DNA of 64,000 nt from Leidyana gryllorum EB-2025a. Taxonomy: Eukaryota; Apicomplexa. Positions 32,201 through 43,044 of the stretch are shown in pieces. A program made the translations under genes and the position numbers. The stretch covers positions 62,001 to 126,000 of the forward strand of contig JBLWGC010000033.1 of assembly GCA_048772705.1 (NCBI GenBank). The letters are read 5' to 3'. Under the pieces are notes generated by a model. That model did no database searches. It worked only from the letters and a program-made list of their open reading frames with translations, and was not told the DNA's origin. Position 1 is the stretch's first letter; each line of letters opens with the position of its first letter.

Positions 32201-32415
32201 GTCTATATAATGGCAATCCTGGCGCGAAAATGGGAGGTTCCCAGATTTGTGCGGAAGAAGCCGTACGGAGGGAGAGTTATAGTTCATATTGAGTTGCGCT
32301 GTGTCTGTTGTTCCTCTTTCATGATGAACGGTTCCTATAGACTAAAGGGAAAATTCTCTAACTAATGACAGTGACAGTGATTGATTGGTGAAGGAGGCGG
32401 TCTAAGTCCTTTATC

Positions 32416-34350
32416 TCACATCATCATATCTTTGGACCGGCTTCGGGTGAGAGCTCGTAAGAAATTCTTTGATCGTCGTTGATGTGAGCCTCGCCGGTCT
32501 CTGTTTTCGCCGTCCGAGGCGTTGTCTGGCACCACGACCTCCGTAGCGAGGAGTTTGTCTCCATAGAAGACACCTTCGAAGCTGCCGTTCATCACAGAGA
32601 CTCTACTGGCCACTGAGACGCGTTTGGAGTCTTTCTTGGATTGTACCCCGGCTGCTCCAGCGTAGTCTGTAGGGAGGACGGATCTATAGGTGGTCAGATG
32701 GGGCGTCTTGGTGCCAGCAGGAGTGGTGAGTTGGGACGCACGTCTGCTCGCCTCGACCTCGCTGCTGCTACTGTCTTCTTCTTCGCCCTCAACGAACTCC
32801 GTGCGGGGGGATAAGGGTACGATGGGGGCTTCTTTGATGACCACAGAGGAAGAGAGCTCTCTGTGGTTGTTCGACATGAAGTCCCCGGGTGCGAGGCTCA
32901 TGCTTCGAGACGGCATGGCAGCGGTCATACTCATGGAGGGATGCAATGTCTTGTCATTGGGTATGTGAAGTACCAGAGAGGCACAACTTATACTTGGACT
33001 GGGGGGTACCATAGTTATCCGCAAGGGTTCCGACTTGTTCCGCCCAATCGCGCCTTGGACCCCTATGGGTCTGAGTGCTTGCATATTGGGGGTTTGTTGG
33101 ACCAGAAGACGAGCGTCATCGAGGCGATGTTCGTCAAAATACCTGTTGAGCTCATCGGCGACTTCCTCATTGATGAAACTAAGTATCCGTCGTGTGAAAT
33201 CGCGGTGTACTTGAACGAGGGGCAAATCAGTTGATTTGTCTCCGAATGGCTGCTGCATGGCAATATCAGCCATATACGACCCGTGATAGATGAGAACCAC
33301 CACAAATGTCAGAGCCATTGACAGATACAAATCAGCTGTATAAGCAGCAATACAAAACGGTGTGAAGCAGACGACCACCAGATCTGCCCAAGCCAGATTC
33401 TGCTGGAAAGAAAGTGGCAAAGGCACTTTACTCAATTTGGCAGCATTATTATATGCGCCGATCGCGTTTGCTAATTGATTCCACATTTGACTCATCACGT
33501 GACTGGGAGGACTGGGTTTGATCAAAGCCCGCTTCACCAGACTATTGTGTAGCCAATGGAAGACCAGCGCTGGCTGATCTTTGACACCCTCCAGCTCACT
33601 CACTTCCCAATCAGTCATCCCACCTGAATGAGTGAAGCAATTTACATTTTCGATCTGTCATGAAAGGACTCACCGAGTATATCCAAAGGGGCTTTGATGT
33701 TCTCAGTGAACAAACTTTGAATGCAGACAGCGTGTGCGACAGAGAAATCGTGTAAGATCTCCGCCCGCCATCTCAATTCTCCTCCTCCATCTCGTTGAGG
33801 CAAAGATCCCAGCGCCATTGCCGTGGACGCAGCTAATCCCATGGCCCCAGACATTTGGTACAAACTCCCCAGTGCTTCCCAGAATCGATTGTAACAGATG
33901 CCAGTGGCAAAGGATAGAATGAATGCAGCCGTCTGTACACAAATTTGGTTCCAACAACGCTCACGATCGACCCTCTCACCTGCATGAAGAAGGTAAACCC
34001 AACCGGGTTGGTCATGAACTCTTGGTCTCCATACCGATAGGGTATGAGAACCTCATGATAAAAAGCGTTCAGACTCGTGGCCACCAACATGGAGATGAAT
34101 GCACGGGGCAAACGGGATCCTTTCCATCTACCCAACACCAGCCAGTGGTCATACCACTGCCGCATCCGATAGAAGACCACCATAGTGGCCACCGAGCACA
34201 CTAAAAAAACTTCGGCTACTTGATATTTCGTCGTCACCAAAGCCCAATCCCCCTTAGATTGCTCAATAAATCATAAGCCATCCCCCATCAAGGCTCAGAT
34301 TCAGGCACCCGGATCATCATCAACACACTTACACACACGATCCTCGCCAT
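32416..34350 (-). CDS. bestrophin-family anion channel
   Basis: Exons: 34350-34333 (six codons, less certain), 34261-33980, 33932-33674, 33623-32416; 588 residues. Bestrophin features: N-terminal membrane segments (V-F-L-V-C-S-V-A-T-M-V-V-F), R-F-W-E-A-L-G, a later pair of membrane segments (A-D-L-V-V-V-C-F-T-P-F and M-A-L-T-F-V-V-V-L-I) and the family signature P-F-G-D-K-S-T-D-L-P-L. Bestrophins form pentameric chloride channels, often calcium-gated; the bacterial and plastid relatives share the same core. The last 200 residues are a Ser-rich cytosolic tail ending in basic residues. The tiny first exon was chosen because it gives an ATG and keeps phase; without it the second exon has no ATG. 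Confidence 0.82.
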
Positions 34351-34815
34351 CCGCAAGGCTGCTACTTTGGGTCACCGAGAGGAGGGAGGGGATTTGCAGA
34401 CGCTATGTGGTCTCAATTTTTATGCTCTGACAGCGTACTGACTGATCTGCGTAGATAGAGAGGTACAGGCGCTTCCCACAGACTCTTCACTCCGTCCTAC
34501 CCCCTGCGACGTGCATTTCGGCTCCAGACGGCGCGAGATCACAGAGGTGAGTTGGCCTCGATGGTAAGTTATGTGGAAAGTTTGGTGGTGGAATGAATAT
34601 GTGGGTGTTGTTCATGACTGGTTCTACCACACTTTTTATGACGAGTACGTCTTGCGTCGCGACCATAACAAAACGTCAAATGTTTCTGACATGAGAGTGA
34701 TGATCTAACCTTAAGGCAAATATGCTATCGGAAAATTGTTTGTGGTGATTGATTGCCCATTGATGATATTATACATTAGCTGTCCATGTGTTGTCCCAAT
34801 GTTGGGACTTCGCCT
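34351..34815. other. intergenic region upstream of bestrophin gene, downstream of M1
   Basis: 465 bp between the bestrophin start and the M1 stop. I see no open frame with family resemblance, no RNA gene and no repeat. Confidence 0.5.
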
Positions 34816-37800
34816 TCAGCAAACATTGTTGTTGCCCACCCCACTTGAGCTATGTCTCTGTCGGGCTCTCGCTGCTGCGGCCTCGGCAATCGCTCTGAAG
34901 TCTGGGCCACCAGCACTTGAAGATATCTGGGGCTGATTGTCGGACCTGCGGGTGGGGATGTCCCTCTCCGCTTCCAATCTGGCCATCATCTCTTGTGCGT
35001 CGGCCTCGGTCCAATGCTCGACCTCCACAAAGTCAATCGGCTGACTGATTTCTAATTTATCCACCTTTTTCTTCTTCAAAGTCGAGCCTTCAAATGGGAG
35101 AGTCGCCATCACCTGTTGTGCCTCTTCGGGAGTCATGTGATGTACCCGCTCGAACTCAATGGGCACAGTGATGCTCAATTTGTCCACCTTCTTTCTCTTT
35201 AGGGTGGGCTGAGTAGTGGCTATCTCCTGACTCGGCCCTGTGTTGCCCGTACTCGCTGCATTCCCACTCGACTCGTCTACCGCGTGGGAGAAACTCGTAA
35301 CTCCTTCGTCAGAATCGATCGTGTTCCCCTCAGAGGGCGGTGTGTCTCCGTGCTCCCCCTTCTGGTCCGGAGGGAATTTGTCGTTCTCGTGAATATCCAG
35401 AACTGCATCCAACTTGTCCAGTTCTTCCTGGACGGCCATTATCATTTTTGCCTCCTCGGCAGTGGCTCTCTTGTCCTTCTTGTCCGGAGGGAACGAGTCA
35501 TTCTCGTGGATATCCAGAACTGCATCCAACTTGTCCAGTTCTTCCTGGGCGGCCATTATCATTTTTGCCTCATCGGCACTCATATGTCGTACCAGCTCGA
35601 ATTTCGTGGGCAAGCCAATATCCTGCGGCGTTATCGAGACTTTGCGCTTTCTCGAAAACTTATTACGGATGCCAGCTGCCAGTCTTTCGAGGGAGCTGCG
35701 ACGAGGCCGCGCCTCCTTGGATGACAAAGGCGGCAATTGCTTGGCTACCTTGAGGACCTCAAGTTCAAACTGAGGCTCTCTCGAAACCTCTTCATATACG
35801 TGAGTCACTGTCGTGATCTGCGACCCGGTATTGGATCCACCAGAAGAGAGCGAAAGGTGGGAAACGGTATCCGATAGGCCACTGTACTGCTCAGCCTCCT
35901 GGAAATCATCCATTCTCTTCTTGGCGGCCCCCGCAGCATCCCCGTCAGGACGATTGGCTCTATCGGGGTGAAGATCAGCTTCTTCATCCTTATTAAAGAC
36001 ATTGCGGGGATGTTTGGCATCAACTCTTCGGCCTCTGGTACGAGAGTAAACGGGTTTCATTACTTTTGGGGTCTGAGCTCCAGCCACCCGACCGCTGCTT
36101 TCATCGAGGAGGATGAACCCGGTCATATCCTTCCAGCAAAGGTGGAATCCTCGTTCTTGGACAGCAGCGGCGAAGTGCTGAGTCATCTTCCTGACTGACT
36201 GAGGCATCGGCTCACCCTCGCGATGCTCCTCGGCCCTGTTCCGACTGTAATTCAAAGGATACATCTTGACACCCGAAGAAGTCAAAGCCAAATTGAACAA
36301 AGGGACTCCGTGCTTGGAGACATACTGACAGAATACTCTCACGACCCCTTCAAACTTTGCTGCGCCCACGAGAACTTCTCCGCCCGCAGGAGGAAGGATC
36401 CCACTATGATATAGGACGCGTCTAAAGTTCTTCGCCAACGTCAGGTTGTCACTACTTCCTTCCCCGTCGAAGGTCCTAAGACCGAATCTCAGAGTTCTGC
36501 CATCAGAGGTTACGATTTTCATCCGTCCTCCTTCCATCTTCTTTGAGGAATACACTTTGAGAGAATACGTCGGCGGCCGAACAGTTTGATCAATGAGCGG
36601 CTGAGAATAGTATTCGTCCCGAAATCTCTCTGTTTTGGTCCGCTCCATCACATTGTCTCTCAGATGCCTGTTGTAATCCGGCTGGTCATCCATCTTGATG
36701 TGAATGAAGAACTGATCCATCACAATTGTGTCAATAAGATGTCTATCGGCCTCGGCGACTTTCCTCTCGAGCATCTCGGAAACTTCCTTCAATACTTCAG
36801 ACGCGGGGCTCTTCTCGTCAGTGGAGATCTCGATCACTTTCCCTTGGAGACCCTTTTGGGAACTCCCAGGCGCGACCATCGCCCCGACTACCACAGCCCA
36901 GGTACCGATGCGGCTGTCCGATCTCGGAACTGCGTAGATTGGAATCAGGTTGCCGTAGATTCTGTCCGGGCGAACCACCAATAGTTCATGTTCACTGCTC
37001 CATCGAGCGTTGTATCTCCCCGATAGAGTACCGCCCAACTTGATCCCGATGGGAGGAGTCCGCGGCCACCACCGATTGTCTCCCACAGGTACAACTTCTG
37101 CGCCTCGTTGCGAGAGAAGGTTCAAAATCTCGTCCCTGGACGACGCGTAGGGCGCTGAAGGTTTGTAGGCGAAGATGCCTTCGTCAACTACGCCGAGGGG
37201 CAGATTAACAACGCCCGCGCGACCGGCGTCAGAGGACGTTTTTGCGGTCTCAAGTATCTTGAGTTCGTCCCACACCGACCAAACAACCTCATCCCCCTGA
37301 GCCTCAAGATTATGGAGTACATGACGCATTGGTTCCAGACGGTTGCCTATCTGGGCTGCGTCTCGCCGAGCGACTTCGTAGTGACGTCGCACGTTTTCCG
37401 GGCTGTGATCAGAACCTCCCATCCACGGGTAGCACACCACAAAGTCGTCTTCGAAACCAATCAGGTACAATGGGTGCCCTCTTGAAGAAACGAGACAGCA
37501 GTGTATGGCAGACATCTCATCGAAGCTCCCAAAGGTGTAACGAGAATCCGACTTGTGCGGCACACTTCGGCAAGACAATTGCCCCAGAAGTCGCTCAGTC
37601 AGATTCTCGCTCAGAGGAGACTCCACTGTGTATCGCATTTCCCCTCCCACTTTGTTGTTGTTGTCTGCCGATTTTGGGGTCGCGACCCACTGCTGGATCC
37701 CAGCAGTGCTGTCTTTCTTTGTCCAATTTGTGAGGGTGGAGAGAGCTTGGCCCCTCTCGGCGTCAAGATGCCGAGTGGGACCAATTGGTGCATCCATCTG

Positions 37801-38451
37801 TCGGGAAGCCTTGTCCATAGAGGCAGAGTATTCCGACGTAGCGCCATTACGGTGAACTGTCCACAGACAGTTCTCGCCGAGCACAATGGTCTCTACGTCC
37901 GGGTGATTGGTCACTTCGTTAAGGCGATGGCCGAAATGATTTAACATTTTGGATGCCGTCGTGCCACTGGGAAGCGAGCCGCTCCCTAAAACTTCAATTA
38001 CTTTGCGCCCGTCCTGTGAGAAGACCCCAACAAGTTTGCTCGTTCCGTGGAAATTGTCTTTTGAACGCGAGAAGACCGCAAACCCTTCCCGAATCCCAGC
38101 AACTGGCTGCAGAACGAGACAGGAATCATCCTGAAGGGACTCCCACTGTGAATCATAGGTACGCGACAGCCCCCCGGCCAAACGAATCCAGGAAGGAGGC
38201 TTTCGAAACTTTAGAGCATTATGTCCGATTGAGCGTAACTCGGATGACTTGAGCACGTCGTCTATCAGACATTGCAGGTCTTTGAAAACGCACTTGTGCT
38301 GATCAAAATCTGGAGAATCCGGAACTCCGATGGTTGCTATCGGACCCCTGTCTGTAGCAACAATCGGAACGCCTTGTCCCAATACCGTTGCGGTCAACAG
38401 AAGTAACTGTTGGCCTTCAGTGGATGCATACGAGAAGCACGGTGCTTTCAT
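34816..38451 (-). CDS. M1: leader family member with CRIB-like tail motifs
   Basis: 1211 residues, one exon. Leader M-K-A-P-C-F then hydrophobic L-L-L-L-T-A-T-V-L near 16-24. Module A1 about 85-215 (P-P-S-W-I-R-L-A-G-G-L; K-L-V-G-V-F-S-Q-D-G-R-K-V-I), B1 about 270-400 (C-C-L-V-S-S, Y-P-W-M-G), A2 about 440-620 (P-P-I-G-I-K-L-G-G-T-L), B2 about 640-815. The tail holds three copies of a motif like D-I-G-L-P-T-K-F-E-L-V-R-H-M (about residues 935-960, 1085-1115, 1125-1155); the other two read I-T-V-P-I-E-F-E-R-V-H-H-M and I-S-Q-P-I-D-F-V-E-V-E-H-W. These resemble the CRIB core I-S-x-P-x(2-4)-F-x-H-x-x-H. A basic helix R-N-K-F-S-R-K-R-K precedes the first copy. Founder copy at the left end of the array; function unknown. 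Confidence 0.87.
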   Translation of the reverse strand: MKAPCFSYASTEGQQLLLLTATVLGQGVPIVATDRGPIATIGVPDSPDFDQHKCVFKDLQCLIDDVLKSSELRSIGHNALKFRKPPSWIRLAGGLSRTYDSQWESLQDDSCLVLQPVAGIREGFAVFSRSKDNFHGTSKLVGVFSQDGRKVIEVLGSGSLPSGTTASKMLNHFGHRLNEVTNHPDVETIVLGENCLWTVHRNGATSEYSASMDKASRQMDAPIGPTRHLDAERGQALSTLTNWTKKDSTAGIQQWVATPKSADNNNKVGGEMRYTVESPLSENLTERLLGQLSCRSVPHKSDSRYTFGSFDEMSAIHCCLVSSRGHPLYLIGFEDDFVVCYPWMGGSDHSPENVRRHYEVARRDAAQIGNRLEPMRHVLHNLEAQGDEVVWSVWDELKILETAKTSSDAGRAGVVNLPLGVVDEGIFAYKPSAPYASSRDEILNLLSQRGAEVVPVGDNRWWPRTPPIGIKLGGTLSGRYNARWSSEHELLVVRPDRIYGNLIPIYAVPRSDSRIGTWAVVVGAMVAPGSSQKGLQGKVIEISTDEKSPASEVLKEVSEMLERKVAEADRHLIDTIVMDQFFIHIKMDDQPDYNRHLRDNVMERTKTERFRDEYYSQPLIDQTVRPPTYSLKVYSSKKMEGGRMKIVTSDGRTLRFGLRTFDGEGSSDNLTLAKNFRRVLYHSGILPPAGGEVLVGAAKFEGVVRVFCQYVSKHGVPLFNLALTSSGVKMYPLNYSRNRAEEHREGEPMPQSVRKMTQHFAAAVQERGFHLCWKDMTGFILLDESSGRVAGAQTPKVMKPVYSRTRGRRVDAKHPRNVFNKDEEADLHPDRANRPDGDAAGAAKKRMDDFQEAEQYSGLSDTVSHLSLSSGGSNTGSQITTVTHVYEEVSREPQFELEVLKVAKQLPPLSSKEARPRRSSLERLAAGIRNKFSRKRKVSITPQDIGLPTKFELVRHMSADEAKMIMAAQEELDKLDAVLDIHENDSFPPDKKDKRATAEEAKMIMAVQEELDKLDAVLDIHENDKFPPDQKGEHGDTPPSEGNTIDSDEGVTSFSHAVDESSGNAASTGNTGPSQEIATTQPTLKRKKVDKLSITVPIEFERVHHMTPEEAQQVMATLPFEGSTLKKKKVDKLEISQPIDFVEVEHWTEADAQEMMARLEAERDIPTRRSDNQPQISSSAGGPDFRAIAEAAAARARQRHSSSGVGNNNVC
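35371..35577. repeat. 117-bp-period coding duplication in M1 tail
   Basis: Two near-identical blocks (about 35371-35460 and 35488-35577) encode twice a helix with E-E-A-K-M-I-M-A, L-D-K-L-D-A-V-L-D and F-P-P-D. The 39-codon period keeps the frame. Confidence 0.9.
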
Positions 38452-39168
38452 GATAAATATGCGGTGAATAGATTTTTCGTTGAAATTTTTCTACTGCTTA
38501 CTGTCGGCCAGTCGTACTCAACAGTCAGCTACAAGTGTTACTATGCCGTCTGCAGGACATCGCCCCCATCTAAGAGAGTTTTGGTCAATTGGAGGGGATC
38601 TGCTGATTGCCGGTGCCCAAACATCGGGCGTATGCCGATCAAACTCAACTCCGTCTCGTCCTGCTAGGTTCAGGAGGTCGAAACTTCGGTGACTTCAATG
38701 GTTGATAGCCCACTTGACCGATAATACAGGCAGCAGCGATGGATACTCGATTTCTCGAGAGGCGGTCCAGCCTGCGGCCGACTTCAATTCCAAATCGCAC
38801 CTTGAGCACAGATGGAAGGCATCCTCACAGTACACAGTCATCTGTAAAGTCCTTCATAGCCGCATCCTTGTCTGCGGGCGAACTCATGTCGCCCTGATCT
38901 AATCACTCCTTATCTGTAGGCATCACTGCTTCCTTCTTAATTCCTTTTTGACCATCGTTGATAGTAGGTAGATTCACGTGCAAAGGTCGTACAGCACACA
39001 CGTGTCTGTCTGTGTCTCCCTTCCTGATCCTGAGGAGATATTCTGTAATTAAGCATGACAGGTATGCCGATATCAAGAGCGTACTCTTATAGATCACGGT
39101 GTCATATTAGCTTCCGTGCTCTTCTGATGAACGATTTTGGCCTCGAACTGGTGGTTCCTCCTGGTGTT
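38452..39168. other. intergenic region M2-M1
   Basis: 717 bp between the M2 stop and the M1 start, the longest gap in the array. Apart from the A/T element nearest M1 I see no gene or degenerate family copy. Confidence 0.5.
38482..38491 (-). promoter_or_regulatory. GAAAAATTTC element upstream of M1
   Basis: On the coding strand, 30 bp before the M1 start. Member of the recurrent A/T-core element set. Confidence 0.4.
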
Positions 39169-42100
39169 TCAGAGTGCAGTCGGGCGGATCGAGGCGGCTC
39201 TGCGCGGTCGGTTAGCTGGGCGAGGTCGTTCACGTTTCGTGTTCACAACTTCCTTGGGCGCCTCCGAGCCATCACTTGGGGGCTGGACAGGTACCCGAAG
39301 TGCATTCTCTTGCGGAGATTGGGCGTCAAATAAGTGATCCCATTCAGGGAAGACATTCCCAACAGCGGTTGTCACGGCGAGGTCGGCCTCACTTGGAGAC
39401 AAGAGGCCCTCATTACCTCGCGGGAGATCGACTTTGGCGGCGGCACCCCCATTGGCAGGTTGAGCTTCGAATAACGGATCCCATTTGGGAAAGACATCCT
39501 CACCAACGGTTGCCACGACACGGTGGGCCTCCCTTGGCGGCACCAAGCCCTTTTTGCGTAGAGGGGGATCGATTCTCGCAGCAGCACCTTCATTGGCAGC
39601 TTGGCCGTCGAACAACGGATCCCAATCGGGAAAGGCATCCTCCTCCGCGATTGGTAGAACGGGGTTGCTTCCACTTGGAGGTAACGAGTCCTGGACGAAG
39701 TTGGACTCATCTGGTCGGACAGGCGGCTCGGTAAAATGCGATTCCCAGTTGGCGAAAACATCCTCAAACGCAGTGGGCTCAGATGGAGGAATGGCTGGAA
39801 TCGAGGCAGCGGGCTCGTCGAATCGCACCTGAGCAGCCTCGTCCTCTCCCATGGGAAGCCGGTCGGCGAAAGGATCCCACTCTGCAAAGCAATCATCTCC
39901 GAAATCGTTTGCATTCTGACTGGCTGCGACAGGGAAGCGGAGAGGGTCCCTAACTTCAACGGAGAACCTTTCCCAGTTGCGAGTGGCATTTGTCTCCATC
40001 GTGTTCTTGTCTCTGATTGTTGGTGTCATCCAGTCGTTGATAGCACTGTAAAGAGTGTCTATCGGACTACGTGAGGTCGGCGGTGTGCTCAGGTCGAGCA
40101 GTAAAGTTTCACCATCGGCACTCGGAATCTTATCAGCTGCGTTCTTCGTAAGTGTTCGTGAGGTCTGTCTCCCCATCGGGCGGGGCACAACGAATTCCCC
40201 CTGAGGGGCTCGGGGTGCCATCTGTCCCCCTATCGGCCGTGGTTGTACTGATTGTCCCTGAGGGGCTCGGGGTGCGGTCTGTGCCTCCATCGGGGGTGGT
40301 GAAACCGATTGTACCCATCCGGCTCCTATCGCGGTCTCTTCTCCTGTCGGATATGATAATACCGACTGTTCCTGTGGGGATCGTGTTTGAAGTACACCTG
40401 TTCGGGCGGCCGCCGACCGAACTGGAAGGTGAGGTGGTTCAACATAAGTGTATGGGTCGTAGGAATAATAAGGATGTGGCTGCTGATCTCCGAGTGGAAG
40501 TTGTGGGCGCTGGTTGGCCGGGGTGATGGGCACCGTCCAGTGGGACGCGGACGCTGTGGAGGCCCCTCGGGGTCTGTGAGAGACTTGTGACGGTGCGAGT
40601 GGTGCTGCGAGCGACCTCTTGGGGGCAGTAGTATCACTGATGATCGATTGATAACTTGTGGCTGCCTGACTGGTGGCTGCCTGACTGGTGGCGGCCTGAC
40701 TTGAGTCTTTACGTAGGCGCTCGGTGGCTTCGGGTGGACTCCAGAGATTGGTTGGAAGCTCGACACGTACCGTATTATCGTTCAGTTGGAATCGGAGGTC
40801 GAGAAGGTGTTTTTGAGTCCAGGAGACACGGATTTTATGGTCCTCCAGAGTCTGGATGAGGTAGAGCATACCCTCAACATCTGTTGCCAAACTCTCATAG
40901 GGGCATCTCCGAAGGCCCAATTCGGGCGAATACAGCATTCGATACAATGGTCCGGCTCGATCGCTGACGTCGAACCAAAAAACGGAGCGGTTTTGAGGGT
41001 GGCTGCCAAACTTGAGCTTTGTCTTGGAAGGCAGACAAATCATGTGTGTGCACAGAGTACTGATGAGCGAGTTGGCACGGAAGACGGAATCCGCGTCGAT
41101 ACGGTCCGCAAACTTGTGCATACGTATGTCGTTGACACCATTGACACTAATCGAAGACACCAACAATTCGTTCATCGTCTCCTTCACTGGCCCAAACTGC
41201 AACCACCCAGAAGGCCTTACGCGTGGCCATTGCTGCGCGGACGACGCGGTGGTGCACTTGAAGTTGATTTTCTCACTCGTTGTGTGTTGATCGGGTGAAG
41301 GGGAGACGAAGAATTTCCTGAATTCGCAAGCTTTGCGCTCCTGTGTCGTAATTTCAACAAAGACCTCGTCTTGATCGAGGAATATGCGAGACACTCTTTT
41401 CCCCCCGCTTTGATTCTTGTCCAACCTCAGGACTTGACGAAGGACGGGCTTGTATCTAGTGACATCCAGAAAGGATTTTTCATCGTCATTCTCCTTCAAG
41501 AGCTGCTTGATTTCAATGACGCGGGTCTTGTCCAGACTGATGATACCCGCGAGTTGCATATCAGGGCCAACTTCACCCGAGGACACTATTCGGAAAAGCA
41601 GCATAGCGCCATCAACGCTTTGACCGCCGTGGAATCCGAGTCTGGCCTCGCCTGTGCACCAATTGTTCGAGAACTCTGCTGCCAGATCGCCGCAAAGCTT
41701 CACTCCCGGGGGGGATTGGACAATGCACCACCGATTTGGCCCAACGAGCGATACTTGGGCTCCTCGCGCCACCCAAGCCCCAATTGTCTTCAAACTCAGT
41801 AATCGGGCTTCCAAACACGGGTTCTTCTGCAACCATCCTTGGAGTTTGGAGAAGGCGACAGGTCGCTCGAGAGGAGTCAAGGCGACGTTATTCATCCCGT
41901 ACATCAGACTGTTCCAGCTCTCCCAGCGTGCATCCGGCCTGCGGGTCAGGTATGTTTGTGCGAGTTGGACCTGCTTTTGGTCTTGCAGAGGCGCCTCATG
42001 TCTCAGCATGTTGTAGATCTGACCGATTTCGCCAATTGATGGTGGGTGACGAGCAGAGGAGAGACCATTGCTGTCTGTGGAAGAGTGGTAACCCAGTCCA

Positions 42101-43044
42101 TCTGTGGGATAGAATTTGAGGCAACCGCTTTCGAGAGCGACAATGTACTGTGGCATCTTCTCTCGGGATGCAACCAAACAGTGTAAGGGGGTTTCTTCTG
42201 TCTCTCGCTGCCCAAAGATGATCTCCGCGTTCCGCGGACACACCAAACCGCGTTTCAAGAACTGTGTGAGGGCAGCTTTGAGATCCACGTCAGTCGGGCC
42301 GCTAAGTTGGTAAGTGATCTTGAGGTCATCAGACCCATCCTTGCGGCGCAAGTGACACTCCCACTGGTTCGCCTTGACGCCTTTTGGGGAGATTTTCAGA
42401 ACTTCAGCGGTCTCATCAGGGCCACGCAGAAGCTGCTGGTACTCTGTCTGGTCAAGTTTCTTGGGATGTATCACGCTCTCTGTGGGGCGGTCGGATGCGC
42501 GATGGAGTTTCCACCATCTCCCATCAACTTGAAAGTACACTTTGTCCTCGTGCAGAACAATTCGCGTCAGACGGGGTGCCAATAAGCACTCGCTGAGCTC
42601 CTTTTCCCAAGAGGTCAAGAGTTTCTCAGCCTCCTCTTCCTTGACCCACTTTGACCGGCGCACTTCGACGACTCTGCGGCCAACTACGGATAACAAACCC
42701 TCAAACACGCCTCGTGAGTGGGGCGTCGATTTGGGCACCTTGTAGACCGCCATACCCAACGGCGAATCTCTCAAGACTATCTCGTACTCCTTCGAGGTCC
42801 ATGACGAGTCAAACGTTTGCTTCATTGACTCGCTCAGCTCGATGGAGGGAGAGCCCTTCGCAACTCTCAGACTGTTGAAATCTTTGTGGAAGACGCCCTC
42901 TTCGAAGACTTCAGGTGCATACTCGATCCCCGCCAAAACAGGCCTCGAGAGGCTGTTGAGGACACCTGAAGCCAAGAGCGGTGCCCATGTGACGATGCCA
43001 GAGTGAGTCGAGGCTGCTCGATGCCAGAGACGAGGGGTTTGCAT
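39169..43044 (-). CDS. M2: leader family member with W-D-P-L-F repeat tail
   Basis: 1291 residues from the ATG at 43044. The frame is open 90 bp further upstream but without an ATG, and this start gives the family leader M-Q-T-P-R-L followed by a hydrophobic part near 18-32 (I-V-T-W-A-P-L-L-A-S-G-V). Module A1 is weak in its first motif but keeps G-L-L-S-V-V-G-R-R-V-V-E-V. B1 has L-H-C-L-V-A-S-R and F-Y-P-T-D-G-L. A2 has V-G-P-N-R-W then P-P-G-V-K-L-C-G-D-L. B2 ends near residue 770. The long tail has three Q-A-A-T-S units, Pro/Gln-rich repeats (A-P-Q-G-Q-S-V-Q-P-R-P) and about five acidic-aromatic motifs such as D-A-F-P-D-W-D-P-L-F. Function unknown. Confidence 0.85.
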   Translation of the reverse strand: MQTPRLWHRAASTHSGIVTWAPLLASGVLNSLSRPVLAGIEYAPEVFEEGVFHKDFNSLRVAKGSPSIELSESMKQTFDSSWTSKEYEIVLRDSPLGMAVYKVPKSTPHSRGVFEGLLSVVGRRVVEVRRSKWVKEEEAEKLLTSWEKELSECLLAPRLTRIVLHEDKVYFQVDGRWWKLHRASDRPTESVIHPKKLDQTEYQQLLRGPDETAEVLKISPKGVKANQWECHLRRKDGSDDLKITYQLSGPTDVDLKAALTQFLKRGLVCPRNAEIIFGQRETEETPLHCLVASREKMPQYIVALESGCLKFYPTDGLGYHSSTDSNGLSSARHPPSIGEIGQIYNMLRHEAPLQDQKQVQLAQTYLTRRPDARWESWNSLMYGMNNVALTPLERPVAFSKLQGWLQKNPCLEARLLSLKTIGAWVARGAQVSLVGPNRWCIVQSPPGVKLCGDLAAEFSNNWCTGEARLGFHGGQSVDGAMLLFRIVSSGEVGPDMQLAGIISLDKTRVIEIKQLLKENDDEKSFLDVTRYKPVLRQVLRLDKNQSGGKRVSRIFLDQDEVFVEITTQERKACEFRKFFVSPSPDQHTTSEKINFKCTTASSAQQWPRVRPSGWLQFGPVKETMNELLVSSISVNGVNDIRMHKFADRIDADSVFRANSLISTLCTHMICLPSKTKLKFGSHPQNRSVFWFDVSDRAGPLYRMLYSPELGLRRCPYESLATDVEGMLYLIQTLEDHKIRVSWTQKHLLDLRFQLNDNTVRVELPTNLWSPPEATERLRKDSSQAATSQAATSQAATSYQSIISDTTAPKRSLAAPLAPSQVSHRPRGASTASASHWTVPITPANQRPQLPLGDQQPHPYYSYDPYTYVEPPHLPVRSAAARTGVLQTRSPQEQSVLSYPTGEETAIGAGWVQSVSPPPMEAQTAPRAPQGQSVQPRPIGGQMAPRAPQGEFVVPRPMGRQTSRTLTKNAADKIPSADGETLLLDLSTPPTSRSPIDTLYSAINDWMTPTIRDKNTMETNATRNWERFSVEVRDPLRFPVAASQNANDFGDDCFAEWDPFADRLPMGEDEAAQVRFDEPAASIPAIPPSEPTAFEDVFANWESHFTEPPVRPDESNFVQDSLPPSGSNPVLPIAEEDAFPDWDPLFDGQAANEGAAARIDPPLRKKGLVPPREAHRVVATVGEDVFPKWDPLFEAQPANGGAAAKVDLPRGNEGLLSPSEADLAVTTAVGNVFPEWDHLFDAQSPQENALRVPVQPPSDGSEAPKEVVNTKRERPRPANRPRRAASIRPTAL

